The notes below the pieces were generated by a model. That model was not told the origin of the DNA and ran no database searches. It saw only the letters and a program-made list of their open reading frames with translations. Both the position numbers and the translations under genes were made by a program. From Streptomyces candidus (GTDB lineage: Bacteria; Actinomycetota; Actinomycetes; Streptomycetales; Streptomycetaceae): a stretch of 64,000 bases of DNA. Positions within the stretch are counted from its first letter, which is position 1. Every line of letters begins with the position of its first letter. Positions 18,130 through 25,948 of this stretch are shown one piece after another. The stretch is from positions 124,001 to 188,000 of the forward strand of contig NZ_JACHEM010000003.1 of assembly GCF_014207445.1 (NCBI RefSeq), written 5' to 3'.

Positions 18130-19404
18130 TCAGGCGCCCGCCCCGCCTCCCCGCCCCTGGCGCGGAAGTTCGAGCTCCACGGCCGCCACCGAGTCGCAGT
18201 ACTCGCGCACCGCGCTGGTCCGCGCCACCACCCGGCCCCGGTGCACCACGATCCTGCTGTACGCCAGCGACAGCACTCCCGACAGCCGCTCGCCCCGTAC
18301 GGCCACCAGCTCCGCCGGGAACCCCGCCTCCAGGCGCACCTCCGGCAGCCCCATCGCCTCCCGTGCCAGCGCAGCCACCGACGCGTACGCGTCCTGCGCC
18401 CGCATCCCGCACTGCGAGGCCAGCAGGTACGCCGCCTCCAGCGGGTCCCCGCGCCCCACCGGGTTCGCCACGTCCCGCAGGGCCCCGCTGCCCGCCGCGA
18501 GCCGCACCCCGGCGGCCCGCAGCAGCCGTACCGGCGCGATCCCCCGCTGCTCCACCCCGCCGCAGCCGCCCTGCGGCTGGCACACCACGCCCACCCCGGC
18601 CGCCGCCAACTGGTCTGCCGCCCGCACCGCCACCTCCAGCGGCAGCCGGGAGAGCCCGCCGCAGGGGCCGATCGTCACCCCGGGGCGCAGGCCGCCCGCC
18701 ATCGCCGCGAGCCGCGTCAGCCGGACCGGGTCGTCGCCTTCCGTGTGCAGGTCGACCGGGCGGCCCTGCTCGGCCGCCACCTCCAGCACCCGCTCCACGT
18801 ACCCCGTCGGGTCCGGATCCAGGTCCGGGCAGCCGCCCACCGCCGTGGCGCCCATCTTCACGGCGTCCCGCAGCATGGCCAGGTCGTCCGCCCCGGCCGT
18901 TCCGGTCAGCAGCCGGGGGACCGCGACCGCCGACAGGTCCACCAGACCGCGCAGCGACCGCCGGGCCCGGAGCACCGCCTCCATCGGCCCGAGCCCCCGC
19001 ACGTCCCCGATGCGCACATGCGAGCGCTGCGCCGTCGCCCCGTGCCCGAGCTGCAGCAGGGCGGCCTCGGTGGCGCGCCGCTGCACGTCCTGGACGGCGT
19101 ACGAGACCGGTCCGTCCACGTCGGCGGTCAGCGCGGTGTCGCTGTGCGCGTGCGGCTCCGCGGGGGCGGGCAGCAGCAGGAAGCCGGCGAGATCCACGCG
19201 GGAGGCGCCGTGCGCGGAAAGGCTCCCCGCCGTGCCGACCGCTTCGATGAGCCCGTCGCTGATCCGTACGTCGACCGTGCGGCCGTCGGTGAGCCGGGCC
19301 CGGCTGAGCAGCAGTGCGGTGGTGCCGTGCCGCGGGCCGTCGTCGGAGCCGGAGCTGCCGGAGTTCCCCGGGCGGTGGGGCGGCTGCGGCTGACTGTCGG
19401 ACAT
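18130..19404 (-). CDS. Cytosine-deaminase-like amidohydrolase, probably non-catalytic
   Basis: 424-aa protein resembling CodA-type amidohydrolases. The metal-binding HxH is intact (PAEPHAHSDT, H85/H87), and DLHTEGDD (H220, E222) fits the next metal His and the proton-shuttle Glu. The region matching the substrate His (SHTTAMHS in E. coli CodA) reads IGPCGGLSRL, and the region that should hold the metal/catalytic Asp (GSDNVRDP-like) reads GSGALRDVANPVGRGDP. Two catalytic positions therefore seem substituted in an otherwise intact frame. ATG 19404 chosen; the frame stays open upstream into tRNA-Thr. Function unknown. Confidence 0.75.
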   Translation of the reverse strand: MSDSQPQPPHRPGNSGSSGSDDGPRHGTTALLLSRARLTDGRTVDVRISDGLIEAVGTAGSLSAHGASRVDLAGFLLLPAPAEPHAHSDTALTADVDGPVSYAVQDVQRRATEAALLQLGHGATAQRSHVRIGDVRGLGPMEAVLRARRSLRGLVDLSAVAVPRLLTGTAGADDLAMLRDAVKMGATAVGGCPDLDPDPTGYVERVLEVAAEQGRPVDLHTEGDDPVRLTRLAAMAGGLRPGVTIGPCGGLSRLPLEVAVRAADQLAAAGVGVVCQPQGGCGGVEQRGIAPVRLLRAAGVRLAAGSGALRDVANPVGRGDPLEAAYLLASQCGMRAQDAYASVAALAREAMGLPEVRLEAGFPAELVAVRGERLSGVLSLAYSRIVVHRGRVVARTSAVREYCDSVAAVELELPRQGRGGGAGA

Positions 19405-19624
19405 CGCGCTCCTGGCGGGGACTCGGACGGAGGGGACGCGGCGGGGCGGTGGCCGGCACCCAGGATCACGCAGCGTGCGGCCGAGCCTAGGGGCGGTGTT
19501 CCGGCGCTTCGGGGAGGAGCGCGAAAGTCGTACCGGAGTGGGCTCGGGTGGCCTACGGGACGGGTGGTGCGAAGGGGGCGCGGGAGGCGTTTTACCGGCG
19601 TCCCGCGGGGGCTCCGATATGGAT

Positions 19625-19654
19625 TTGGGGGATCGGTGCACACCCGTGTAATGT
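19625..19654 (+). promoter_or_regulatory. Candidate promoter for tRNA-Thr/tRNA-Met
   Basis: TTGGGG (19625-19630), 18-nt spacer, TAATGT (19649-19654), placing the start a few bases before tRNA-Thr. The -35 is weak. Confidence 0.45.
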
Positions 19655-19665
19655 CTTCCTCGCTC

Positions 19666-19738
19666 GCCCCAATAGCTCAGTCGGTAGAGCGTCTCCATGG
19701 TAAGGAGAAGGTCTGCGGTTCGATTCCGCATTGGGGCT
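19666..19738 (+). tRNA. tRNA-Thr(GGT)
   Basis: Acceptor GCCCCAA/TTGGGGC with discriminator T; D-arm GCTCAGTCGGTAGAGC; anticodon stem CTCC/GGAG with loop carrying GGT; TTCGATTC T-loop. CCA not encoded. Confidence 0.95.
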
Positions 19739-19750
19739 CTGGTGTTCGGA

Positions 19751-19776
19751 GATCCTCCCCCTCGGGGGAGGTGATC
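19751..19776 (+). other. Hairpin in the tRNA-Thr/tRNA-Met spacer
   Basis: GATC-flanked stem CCTCCCC/GGGGAGG in the 48-bp spacer between the two tRNAs, without a T-run. Possibly a processing landmark in a dicistronic precursor; function is inferred only from position. Confidence 0.5.
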
Positions 19777-19786
19777 CAGACATCAA

Positions 19787-19859
19787 AGCGGTGTAGCTCA
19801 GTCGGTAGAGCAAGCGGCTCATAATCGCTGTGTCACCGGTTCAAGTCCGGTCACCGCTA
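19787..19859 (+). tRNA. tRNA-Met(CAT)
   Basis: Acceptor AGCGGTG/CACCGCT, discriminator A; D-arm GCTCAGTCGGTAGAGC; anticodon loop CTCATAA gives CAT; TTCAAGTC T-loop. Lacks initiator features (a paired acceptor end is present), so probably elongator Met; a lysidine-modified Ile reading cannot be excluded from sequence. Confidence 0.9.
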
Positions 19860-19864
19860 CGCGC

Positions 19865-19909
19865 AGTAGCCGATTGTAGGGTCGGTCCTCCGATCGGCTA
19901 CTCTTTTTT
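19865..19909 (+). terminator. Intrinsic terminator between tRNA-Met and rpmG
   Basis: AGTAGCCGAT pairs perfectly with ATCGGCTACT (10 bp), followed by CTTTTTT. Only about 40 bp upstream of rpmG, so it could also act as an attenuator for rpmG. Confidence 0.85.
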
Positions 19910-19948
19910 GCGTTCATCCGTACATCCGTCCGTCCAAGGAGCACTCAC

Positions 19949-20113
19949 GTGGCTGCCACCGACGTCCGCCCGAAGATCACGCTGGCCTGCGTGGAGTGCA
20001 AGGAGCGGAACTACATCACCAAGAAGAACCGGCGTAACAACCCGGACCGCATGGAGATGAAGAAGCACTGCCCGCGCTGCAACTCGCACACGGCGCACCG
20101 CGAAACGCGCTAA
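19949..20113 (+). CDS. rpmG: 50S ribosomal protein L33, zinc-ribbon form
   Basis: 54-aa L33. Two CxxC pairs are present (LACVECKER and HCPRCNSH), so this is the zinc-binding (C+) form; Streptomyces often also keep zinc-free paralogues under Zur control elsewhere. GTG start with AAGGAG about 8 nt upstream. Preceded by a strong terminator and followed by another, so it is a single-gene transcript or depends on read-through from the tRNAs. Confidence 0.95.
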   Translation: MAATDVRPKITLACVECKERNYITKKNRRNNPDRMEMKKHCPRCNSHTAHRETR

Positions 20114-20125
20114 GTACAGGCTCGT

Positions 20126-20165
20126 ACACGAGGCCGTCCCCGAATTACTGGGGGCGGCCTCGTGT
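20126..20165. terminator. Terminator after rpmG
   Basis: ACACGAGGCCG pairs with CGGCCTCGTGT (11 bp) around a loop that itself contains CCCC/GGGG. No long T-run. Confidence 0.7.
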
Positions 20166-20201
20166 CGTATGTCACGACGATTCTCAGGAGGTAACGGGTT
20201 C

Positions 20202-20654
20202 ATGGCGCTCGACCAGTCCTTCGTGGGGCGGACCTATCCGCCCACCTCGGCGTACGAGGTCGGCCGGGAGAAGATCCGCGAGTTCGCCGAAGCCGTCGGC
20301 GACGGCAATCCCGCGTACACCGATCGCGAGGCCGCCAAGGCGCTCGGGCACCCGGATGTGATCGCTCCGCCGACTTTCGTCTTCGCGATCACCTTCAAGG
20401 CCGCCGGCCTGGTGATAGAGGACCCGCAGCTGGGCCTCGACTACAGCAGGGTGGTGCACGGGGACCAGAAGTTCGCGTACACCCGTCCCGTACGGGCGGG
20501 GGACCGGCTGTCGGTCACCTCCACCATCGAGGCGATCCGGTCGATGGCCGGAAACGACATCCTGGACATCCGTGGCGAGGTCCGGGACGAGAGCGGCGAG
20601 CACGTGGTGACCGCCTGGACGAAGCTGGTGGCACGTGCCGCCGAGGAGGCGTGA
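20202..20654 (+). CDS. MaoC-like N-terminal-type dehydratase (HadA/HadC-like)
   Basis: 150-aa hot-dog-fold protein of the MaoC N-terminal (FAS1-like DH) type: GDGNPAYTDREAAKALGHPDVIAPPTF is similar to the HadA/HadC subunits of (3R)-hydroxyacyl-ACP dehydratases. It lacks the catalytic hydratase-2 motif found in the next gene, which suggests a heterodimer with the neighbour supplying the active site. ATG 20202 with a strong AGGAGG (20186-20191); the next gene starts 1 nt after its stop. In mycobacteria the same rpmG-hadA-hadB order is seen. Streptomyces lack mycolic acids, so the substrate is unknown. Confidence 0.85.
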   Translation: MALDQSFVGRTYPPTSAYEVGREKIREFAEAVGDGNPAYTDREAAKALGHPDVIAPPTFVFAITFKAAGLVIEDPQLGLDYSRVVHGDQKFAYTRPVRAGDRLSVTSTIEAIRSMAGNDILDIRGEVRDESGEHVVTAWTKLVARAAEEA

Positions 20655-20655
20655 G

Positions 20656-21084
20656 ATGGCTGCCAAGGTCGCGTTCGAGGACGTCGAGGTCGGCACCGAG
20701 CTGCCCGCCCAGTCCTTCCCCGTGGACCGCGCCACACTGGTGCGGTACGCCGGTGCCTCCGGCGACTTCAACCCGATCCACTGGAACGAGAAGTTCGCGG
20801 TCGAGGTCGGGCTGCCTGACGTGATCGCGCACGGCATGTTCACCATGGCGGAGGCGGCTCGGGTGGTGACCGACTGGACGGGCGACCCGGCCGCGGTCGT
20901 CGAGTACGGAGTGCGCTTCACCAAGCCGGTCGTCGTGCCGAACGACGGTACGGGAGCACTGATCGAGGTCAGCGGCAAGGTGGCCGCCCTGCTGGACGGC
21001 AACCGGGTCCGGGTGGACCTCACCGCGACGAGCGCAGGCCAGAAGGTGCTCGGGATGTCCCGCGCGGTGGTGCAGCTCAGCTGA
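20656..21084 (+). CDS. MaoC-like (R)-hydratase (HadB-like)
   Basis: 142-aa hot-dog-fold enoyl hydratase/hydroxyacyl dehydratase. The hydratase-2 motif is complete, with catalytic Asp and His in YAGASGDFNPIHWNE followed by GLPDVIAHGMFTM. Starts 1 nt after the upstream HadA-like gene, so a two-subunit enzyme is likely. Probably acts on (3R)-hydroxyacyl thioesters. Confidence 0.88.
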   Translation: MAAKVAFEDVEVGTELPAQSFPVDRATLVRYAGASGDFNPIHWNEKFAVEVGLPDVIAHGMFTMAEAARVVTDWTGDPAAVVEYGVRFTKPVVVPNDGTGALIEVSGKVAALLDGNRVRVDLTATSAGQKVLGMSRAVVQLS

Positions 21085-21095
21085 GGTGCGTGTCG

Positions 21096-21146
21096 GGTAA
21101 GGGGTGATCTCCACCAGGGGCGATCTCCTGGGGGCCGCCCCTTACC
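21096..21146. terminator. Stem-loop after the hadA/hadB-like pair
   Basis: GGTAAGGGG pairs with CCCCTTACC (9 bp) across a GC-rich loop. No T-run, so terminator activity is uncertain. Confidence 0.45.
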
Positions 21147-21192
21147 GCGTGCCGGACGCACTTTCCCGTCCGGTTACCGCGCGTGCCGCCCC

Positions 21193-21222
21193 TTGACGAC
21201 GTTAGTGATTGGACACTAACTT
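21193..21222 (+). promoter_or_regulatory. Promoter of the TetR gene, overlapped by its operator; leaderless start likely
   Basis: TTGACG (21193-21198), 18-nt spacer, TAACTT (21217-21222). The predicted start is close to 21229, the A of the ATG, so the transcript would be leaderless or nearly so; no Shine-Dalgarno is seen. Confidence 0.6.
21201..21220. promoter_or_regulatory. TetR operator O1
   Basis: Perfect inverted repeat GTTAGTG-N6-CACTAAC lying between the -35 and -10 of the tetR promoter. A related site precedes the MFS gene (21830-21849). This supports autorepression. Confidence 0.75.
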
Positions 21223-21228
21223 TCTCGC

Positions 21229-21786
21229 ATGGTCAGGATGAGTGCCGAGGAGCGGCGCGAGAGCGTGATCCGGGCGGCGATGGTCGAGTTCGCCCGTGCC
21301 GGATACCGGGGCACCTCCACCGAGGTGATCGCCCAGCGCGTCGGCGTGTCCCAGCCGTACCTCTTCCGTCTCTTCCCGAACAAACAGGCCATCTTCCTCG
21401 CCGCGGCCAAGCGCTGCGTCGAGGACACCACGGAGGTCTTCCGGAAGGCCGGCGAAGGGCTGGAGGGCCAGGAGGCGCTGGACGCCATGGGCGCGGCCTA
21501 CCGGGCCCTCATCGCGGACGACCCCGACATGCTGCACATGCAGATGCAGGTGTACGTCGCCGTGGCATCCGCCGAAGCGGTCGGGGACCACGAGTTCGGC
21601 GAGCCGATCAGGGCGAGCTGGATGGAGATGTTCGACACGGTCCACCTCAAGCTGGGCGCCGACGTCGGGGAGACCACCCAGTTCTTCGCGTACGGGATGC
21701 TCATCAACGTATTCGTGTCCCTCGGATATCCCCCCGAGCACCGGGCGTGGACCGGCTTCGACCAGCCGCCGCAGCCCAAGGAATGA
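21229..21786 (+). CDS. TetR family transcriptional regulator
   Basis: 185 aa. N-terminal helix-turn-helix (residues about 10-55): EERRESVIRAAMVEFARAGYRGTSTEVIAQRVGVSQPYLFRLFPNKQ-like core, followed by a helical ligand-binding domain. Starts at ATG 21229; another Met is at codon 4. Lies 80 bp upstream of an MFS exporter, and near-identical half-sites sit before both genes, so it probably represses itself and the exporter until an inducer is bound. The ligand is unknown. Confidence 0.92.
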   Translation: MVRMSAEERRESVIRAAMVEFARAGYRGTSTEVIAQRVGVSQPYLFRLFPNKQAIFLAAAKRCVEDTTEVFRKAGEGLEGQEALDAMGAAYRALIADDPDMLHMQMQVYVAVASAEAVGDHEFGEPIRASWMEMFDTVHLKLGADVGETTQFFAYGMLINVFVSLGYPPEHRAWTGFDQPPQPKE

Positions 21787-21794
21787 GTGACATG

Positions 21795-21816
21795 CGCCGG
21801 AATCCGGCGGGTGTTT
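21795..21816 (+). terminator. Small hairpin with T-rich tail after tetR
   Basis: CGCCGG-AAT-CCGGCG then GGTGTTTTC. Short and weak; may limit read-through into the exporter gene. Confidence 0.4.
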
Positions 21817-21829
21817 TCTGCCCGTGGAA

Positions 21830-21849
21830 CTTAGTGATCAATAACTAAT
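21830..21849. promoter_or_regulatory. TetR operator O2 upstream of MFS gene
   Basis: Imperfect inverted repeat containing TTAGTGAT and ACTAA in the same spacing as O1 (13 of these conserved positions shared). Located 18 bp before the exporter GTG. Confidence 0.65.
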
Positions 21850-21866
21850 GAGCAGGGGGAGCAGCG

Positions 21867-23324
21867 GTGAACAAGCCCACGCCACGGCGCCCGGGCGCCG
21901 TCTGGACTCTGATCATCACGAGCGCCGCCGGATTCATGGCGGCTCTGGACAACCTCGTCGTCACCACGGCCCTGCCCTCGATCCGTGCCGACCTCGGGGG
22001 AGCGCTGTCCGACCTCCAGTGGACGGTCAACGCGTACACGCTCACCTTCGCCGTACTGCTCATGCTCGGCGCGGCGCTCGGCGACAGGTTCGGCCGCCGT
22101 CGCCTCTTCGTGACGGGGCTGACCGTCTTCACCGGGGCCTCGGCGGCCGCCGCGCTCGCCACCGGCATCGACGCGCTGATCGCGGCCCGCGCGATACAGG
22201 GAGTGGGGGCCGCGATCATGATGCCGCTCACCCTCACCCTGCTCACCGCGGCTGTTCCCGCAGCCCGCAGGGGAGCCGCCCTCGGCATCTTCAGCGCCGT
22301 CACGGGCCTCGCTGTGGCTGGCGGGCCGCTCATCGGCGGCAGCCTCACCGAGCACCTGTCCTGGCAGTGGATCTTCTGGCTCAACGTGCCCGTCGGTTTG
22401 GTCCTGCTGCCCCTCGCCGCCCTGCGTCTCAGGGAGTCGTACGCCCCGAACGCCCGCCTCGACATCCCCGGCACCCTCCTCGTCAGCGGCGGCCTCTTCG
22501 GTCTCGTCCACGCCCTGGTCAACGGCCAGGAGGACGGCTGGACCAGCACCCCGATCCTCGCCGGGCTCCTCGCCGGCACGGCACTGCTCGGCGGCTTCGT
22601 CCTGCACGGGTTCCGGCACAGGAACCCTATGCTCCCCATGCGCCTGTTCAAGAACCGTGCGTTCCTCGGCATCAACCTCGCGGGCCTGCTGATGTTCCTG
22701 GGCATGTTCGGCTCGATCTTCCTGCTCACGCAGTTCATGCAGGGCGCCCTCGGCCACTCGCCCACCGAGGCCGGGCTGCGGATGCTGCCCTGGACAGGCA
22801 TGCCCCTGCTGGTGGCACCATTCGCGGGCATCCTCTCCGACCGGATCGGCGGCCGGCCCGTCGTCGCGGCGGGCCTGGCCCTCCAGGCACTGGGACTCGC
22901 GCTCTTCGCGCTGGTCATCGGCCCGGACGTGTCGTACGCCGCCCAGCTCCCCGCCCTGATCGTCGGTGGCGTCGGCATGGCGCTGTACTTCGCCCCTGCC
23001 GCCGGCGTCGTCATGGCGAGCGTCCGCCCGGCCGAACAGGGCATCGCCTCCGGGGCCAACAACGCCCTGCGCGAGGTGGGAGGCGCGCTGGGTGTCGCGG
23101 TCCTCGGCGCGGTCTTCGCGTCCCGTGGCGGCTACAGCTCCCCGGCCGCCTTCACCGACGGGACCGTCCCGGCCGTCTGGATCGGCGCCGCAGCGGTCGC
23201 GCTGGCCGCGCTCGCGGCGCTGCTCATCCCCCGTACGAAGCCGGCGGACGGGACGGTCCTCGGCGGCACCGCGGTGGCGGGCTCGGCGGCCGAGCAGGCT
23301 CGCAGCGGCCTCGGTCGCGCCTGA
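21867..23324 (+). CDS. MFS drug-export protein, DHA2 (14-helix) family
   Basis: 485-aa proton-coupled efflux transporter. Motif ALDNLVVTTALPSIRADLG in helix 1, the loop 2-3 signature LGDRFGRRRLF, and the helix-5 antiporter motif around GLAVAGGPLIGGSLTEHLSWQWIFWLNVPVG. About 14 hydrophobic helices. GTG start with GGGGGAGC about 8 nt upstream. Paired with the TetR gene through shared operator half-sites. The exported compound is unknown. Confidence 0.93.
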   Translation: MNKPTPRRPGAVWTLIITSAAGFMAALDNLVVTTALPSIRADLGGALSDLQWTVNAYTLTFAVLLMLGAALGDRFGRRRLFVTGLTVFTGASAAAALATGIDALIAARAIQGVGAAIMMPLTLTLLTAAVPAARRGAALGIFSAVTGLAVAGGPLIGGSLTEHLSWQWIFWLNVPVGLVLLPLAALRLRESYAPNARLDIPGTLLVSGGLFGLVHALVNGQEDGWTSTPILAGLLAGTALLGGFVLHGFRHRNPMLPMRLFKNRAFLGINLAGLLMFLGMFGSIFLLTQFMQGALGHSPTEAGLRMLPWTGMPLLVAPFAGILSDRIGGRPVVAAGLALQALGLALFALVIGPDVSYAAQLPALIVGGVGMALYFAPAAGVVMASVRPAEQGIASGANNALREVGGALGVAVLGAVFASRGGYSSPAAFTDGTVPAVWIGAAAVALAALAALLIPRTKPADGTVLGGTAVAGSAAEQARSGLGRA

Positions 23325-23629
23325 ACGGGCGGCGGGCGAGCGGGAACGGCGGGCGGGCGAGCGTGGACGTTCTGCCGCCGGATGCGGAGCCGGAGCGGGC
23401 CGCCAGAGCCGGTCCTGCTTGTGCCCCGCCCCGCGCCCTCCCGGGCAGGCACGCAGGCCGCCCGCGTCGGCCCATGCCCCGCGCTCGGAAACCCTTCCCC
23501 TGCCCACGCCACGGCCCACGCGCATCCGTCGCCCGCACCCGTCCCGTACACCCCAGCAAACCTGCCAGCCCCGGTGCGCACACCCCTCGCCGGGCACGGC
23601 CCGGCCCCCGTCACGATCGGAGAACACCC
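23325..23629. other. Intergenic, GC-rich, short tandem repeat; no gene seen
   Basis: Starts with two imperfect copies of a unit of about 21 bp built on GAACGGGCGGCGGGCGAGCG near 23325-23365. The remainder is low complexity. Open frames crossing it have no recognisable protein features. Confidence 0.55.
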
Positions 23630-24022
23630 GTGCCCGAGCTTCCCTGGTTCGCCCCGCACCGTCCCGCGCCGCACGCCGAGGTCCATGCCATGGCCTCCCG
23701 TTTCGAAACCCGGACCCTTCTGGGAGCGTTCCGGTTCTTCGCGCGGACGCCTCGCATCATGTGGCAGATACGGACCGCGCCCGGCGCCCACGGGGTCACC
23801 CTGCGGGCCCGCCTGTTGCGCCGCACCTTCTGGACGCTGTCGGTATGGGAGTCCCCCGAGGCCCTGCACCGATTCGCGGGCAGCGACCCGCACCGGAGCA
23901 GTGCCCGCGCGCTGAAGGCGCTGATGAAGGGGTCGGACTTCGTGTCCTGGACGACCGGCGCGGACGCCCTTCCGCTGGACTGGTCCGACGCCCTCCAGCG
24001 CCTCGACGGGAACCGGACCTGA
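23630..24022 (+). CDS. DUF3291 (antibiotic-biosynthesis-monooxygenase-like) protein
   Basis: 130-aa small protein. It has the DUF3291 pattern with WTLSVWESPEALHRFAGSDPHRS, typical of dimeric alpha-beta-barrel ABM-like proteins. The GTG at 23630 gives a family-like start. The function is unknown; it may belong with the upstream exporter, but a 305-bp gap separates them. Confidence 0.7.
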   Translation: MPELPWFAPHRPAPHAEVHAMASRFETRTLLGAFRFFARTPRIMWQIRTAPGAHGVTLRARLLRRTFWTLSVWESPEALHRFAGSDPHRSSARALKALMKGSDFVSWTTGADALPLDWSDALQRLDGNRT

Positions 24023-24200
24023 TCGCCCCCGCCGGGCCGCGGCACCCCGCCGCTCTCCCCGGACCCTCACCCGCGCCCAGCCCGGACCTGGGCTCCGGCC
24101 CGCGCCCACGCCCCAACCCGGACCCGCGCCCAGCCCCTCCGCCCACCACACCCCGGCCGCCCGGTGATCCCCGCACCGGGCCTCTCGTACGCTGGACCCC

Positions 24201-25256
24201 GTGCAGGAACTCCACGATGCCCCCCTCGCCCCCCTGACCACCTTCCGCCTCGGCGGCCCCGCGGCCCGTCTGGTCATGGCCCGCACCGATGACGAGGTGA
24301 TCGCCGCCGTCCGCGAGGCCGACGGGTCGGGCACCCCGTTGCTGATCGTCGGCGGCGGCAGCAACCTGGTCATCGGCGACGGGGGCTTCGACGGCACCGC
24401 TCTGCGCATCGCCACCCAGGGCTTCCGCCTCGACGGCACCAAGCTGGAGCTGGCCGCCGGCGAGGTCTGGACCGACGCCGTCGCCCGCACCGTCGAAGCC
24501 GGTCTCGCGGGCATCGAGTGCCTTGCCGGAATTCCCGGTTCCGCGGGTGCGACGCCGATCCAGAACGTCGGCGCGTACGGCCAGGAGGTCTCCAGCACGA
24601 TCACCGAGGTCGACGCGTACGACCGTCGTACGGGAGAGCGGGTCACCCTCACCGACGCGGACTGTGCCTTCTCGTACCGTCACAGCCGCTTCAAGGAGGA
24701 CCCGCACCGCTACGTGGTGCTGCGCGTGCGCTTCGAGCTGGAGGACGCGGGCGGGCTGTCCGCGCCGATCAAGTACCCGGAGACCGCCCGCGCCCTGGGC
24801 GTCGAAGCGGGAGAGCGGGTGAGTGCGGCCGTCGCGCGTGAGACCGTGCTCGCCCTGCGCGCGGGCAAGGGCATGGTGCTGGACCCGGAGGACCACGACA
24901 CCTGGTCGGCGGGCTCCTTCTTCACCAACCCGATTCTCGACGAGGCACAGTTCGCCGCCTTTCTCGCGCGCGTGCACGCCACCCTCGGCCCCGACACCGC
25001 GCCGCCCGCCTTTCCGGCGGGGGAGGGGCTGACCAAGACCTCGGCGGCCTGGCTGATCGACCGCGCCGGCTTCACCAAGGGATACGGCGAAGGCCCCGCC
25101 CGCATCTCCACCAAGCACACCCTCGCCCTCACCAACCGGGGCCGTGCCACCACCGAGGACCTCCTGGCCCTCGCCCGTGAGGTCGTCGCCGGCGTGCACG
25201 ACGCGTTCGGCGTGACCCTCGTCAACGAGCCCGTGACGGTCAACTGCGCCCTGTGA
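24201..25256 (+). CDS. murB: UDP-N-acetylenolpyruvoylglucosamine reductase (type I)
   Basis: FAD- and NADPH-dependent second step of UDP-MurNAc synthesis for peptidoglycan. FAD-binding LIVGGGSNLVIGD, GIPGSAGATPIQNVGAYGQEV, catalytic R160 (SYRHSRF), proton-donor S239 (AGSFFTNP) and E343 (NEPVTV) are present, so it is complete (351 aa). GTG start. Convergent with the SDR gene (15-bp gap). Confidence 0.96.
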   Translation: MQELHDAPLAPLTTFRLGGPAARLVMARTDDEVIAAVREADGSGTPLLIVGGGSNLVIGDGGFDGTALRIATQGFRLDGTKLELAAGEVWTDAVARTVEAGLAGIECLAGIPGSAGATPIQNVGAYGQEVSSTITEVDAYDRRTGERVTLTDADCAFSYRHSRFKEDPHRYVVLRVRFELEDAGGLSAPIKYPETARALGVEAGERVSAAVARETVLALRAGKGMVLDPEDHDTWSAGSFFTNPILDEAQFAAFLARVHATLGPDTAPPAFPAGEGLTKTSAAWLIDRAGFTKGYGEGPARISTKHTLALTNRGRATTEDLLALAREVVAGVHDAFGVTLVNEPVTVNCAL

Positions 25257-25271
25257 GGCCTCCGTACGCGC

Positions 25272-25904
25272 CTAGTACGCCACCCCGACCCCCTGCCTCA
25301 GCGTCGTCGGGTCGTCCAGCGTCGCCAGCATCGCGTGGGCCACATCGGCCCGCGCGATCGCCCGCCCGCTGCGCGGGGTTCCGCCGACCACCTTGCGGTA
25401 GACGCCGGTGAGCGGCGCGTCCGTCAGCCGCGGCGGCCGTACGGAGGTCCAGTCGGTCGCCGAGCGCGCCAACTCGCCCTCCATGGCGCGCAGATCGTCG
25501 TACACGCCCCTCAGCACCCGGCTGATCACCCTGACCATGACACGGTCCATGGCCGGCTGCCGCTCCGGCACGGGGCCGACAGGAGCGGCGCTGACCACCA
25601 CCAGCCGCCGGGGGCCCGCCGCTTCCACCGCCCGCAGGACGACCCGGGTCAACGTCGTGGTGATGCCCGCGTCCCTGGCGCTGCGCGCCCCGAGGCCGGA
25701 GAGGACCGCGTCCCGGCCCGCGACGGCCTCCCGCAGCTGCTCGGGGTCCGACACGTCCGACCGGAACACGGTGAGCCGCTCGCCCTTCACCGCGCACCGC
25801 GCCGGGTCCCGTACGACTGCCGTGACCTCGTGCCCGGCGGCCAGTGCCTGCTGGACGATCTCCCGTCCGATGCCGCCGGTGGCGCCGAATACCGTGAGCT
25901 TCAT
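25272..25904 (-). CDS. NAD(P)H-binding atypical SDR oxidoreductase
   Basis: 210-aa Rossmann protein with TVFGATGGIGREIVQQALAAG at the N-terminus and LVVVSAAPVG and DWTSVRPPRLTDAPLTG later, as in NmrA/YwnB-type proteins. Divergent from the TetR gene at 26004; two operator-like palindromes lie 18-64 bp upstream of its ATG, so it is probably the regulator's target. The substrate is unknown. Confidence 0.85.
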   Translation of the reverse strand: MKLTVFGATGGIGREIVQQALAAGHEVTAVVRDPARCAVKGERLTVFRSDVSDPEQLREAVAGRDAVLSGLGARSARDAGITTTLTRVVLRAVEAAGPRRLVVVSAAPVGPVPERQPAMDRVMVRVISRVLRGVYDDLRAMEGELARSATDWTSVRPPRLTDAPLTGVYRKVVGGTPRSGRAIARADVAHAMLATLDDPTTLRQGVGVAY

Positions 25905-25921
25905 CGTGCGTCTCCTCGGGT

Positions 25922-25941
25922 GGGTAAGTATTCACTCACCC
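25922..25941. promoter_or_regulatory. TetR operator site 1 (SDR side)
   Basis: GGGTAAGTATTCACTCACCC, a degenerate copy (7 of 9 arm pairs) of the perfect palindrome 27 bp away. Confidence 0.7.
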
Positions 25942-25948
25942 CGAGGGT

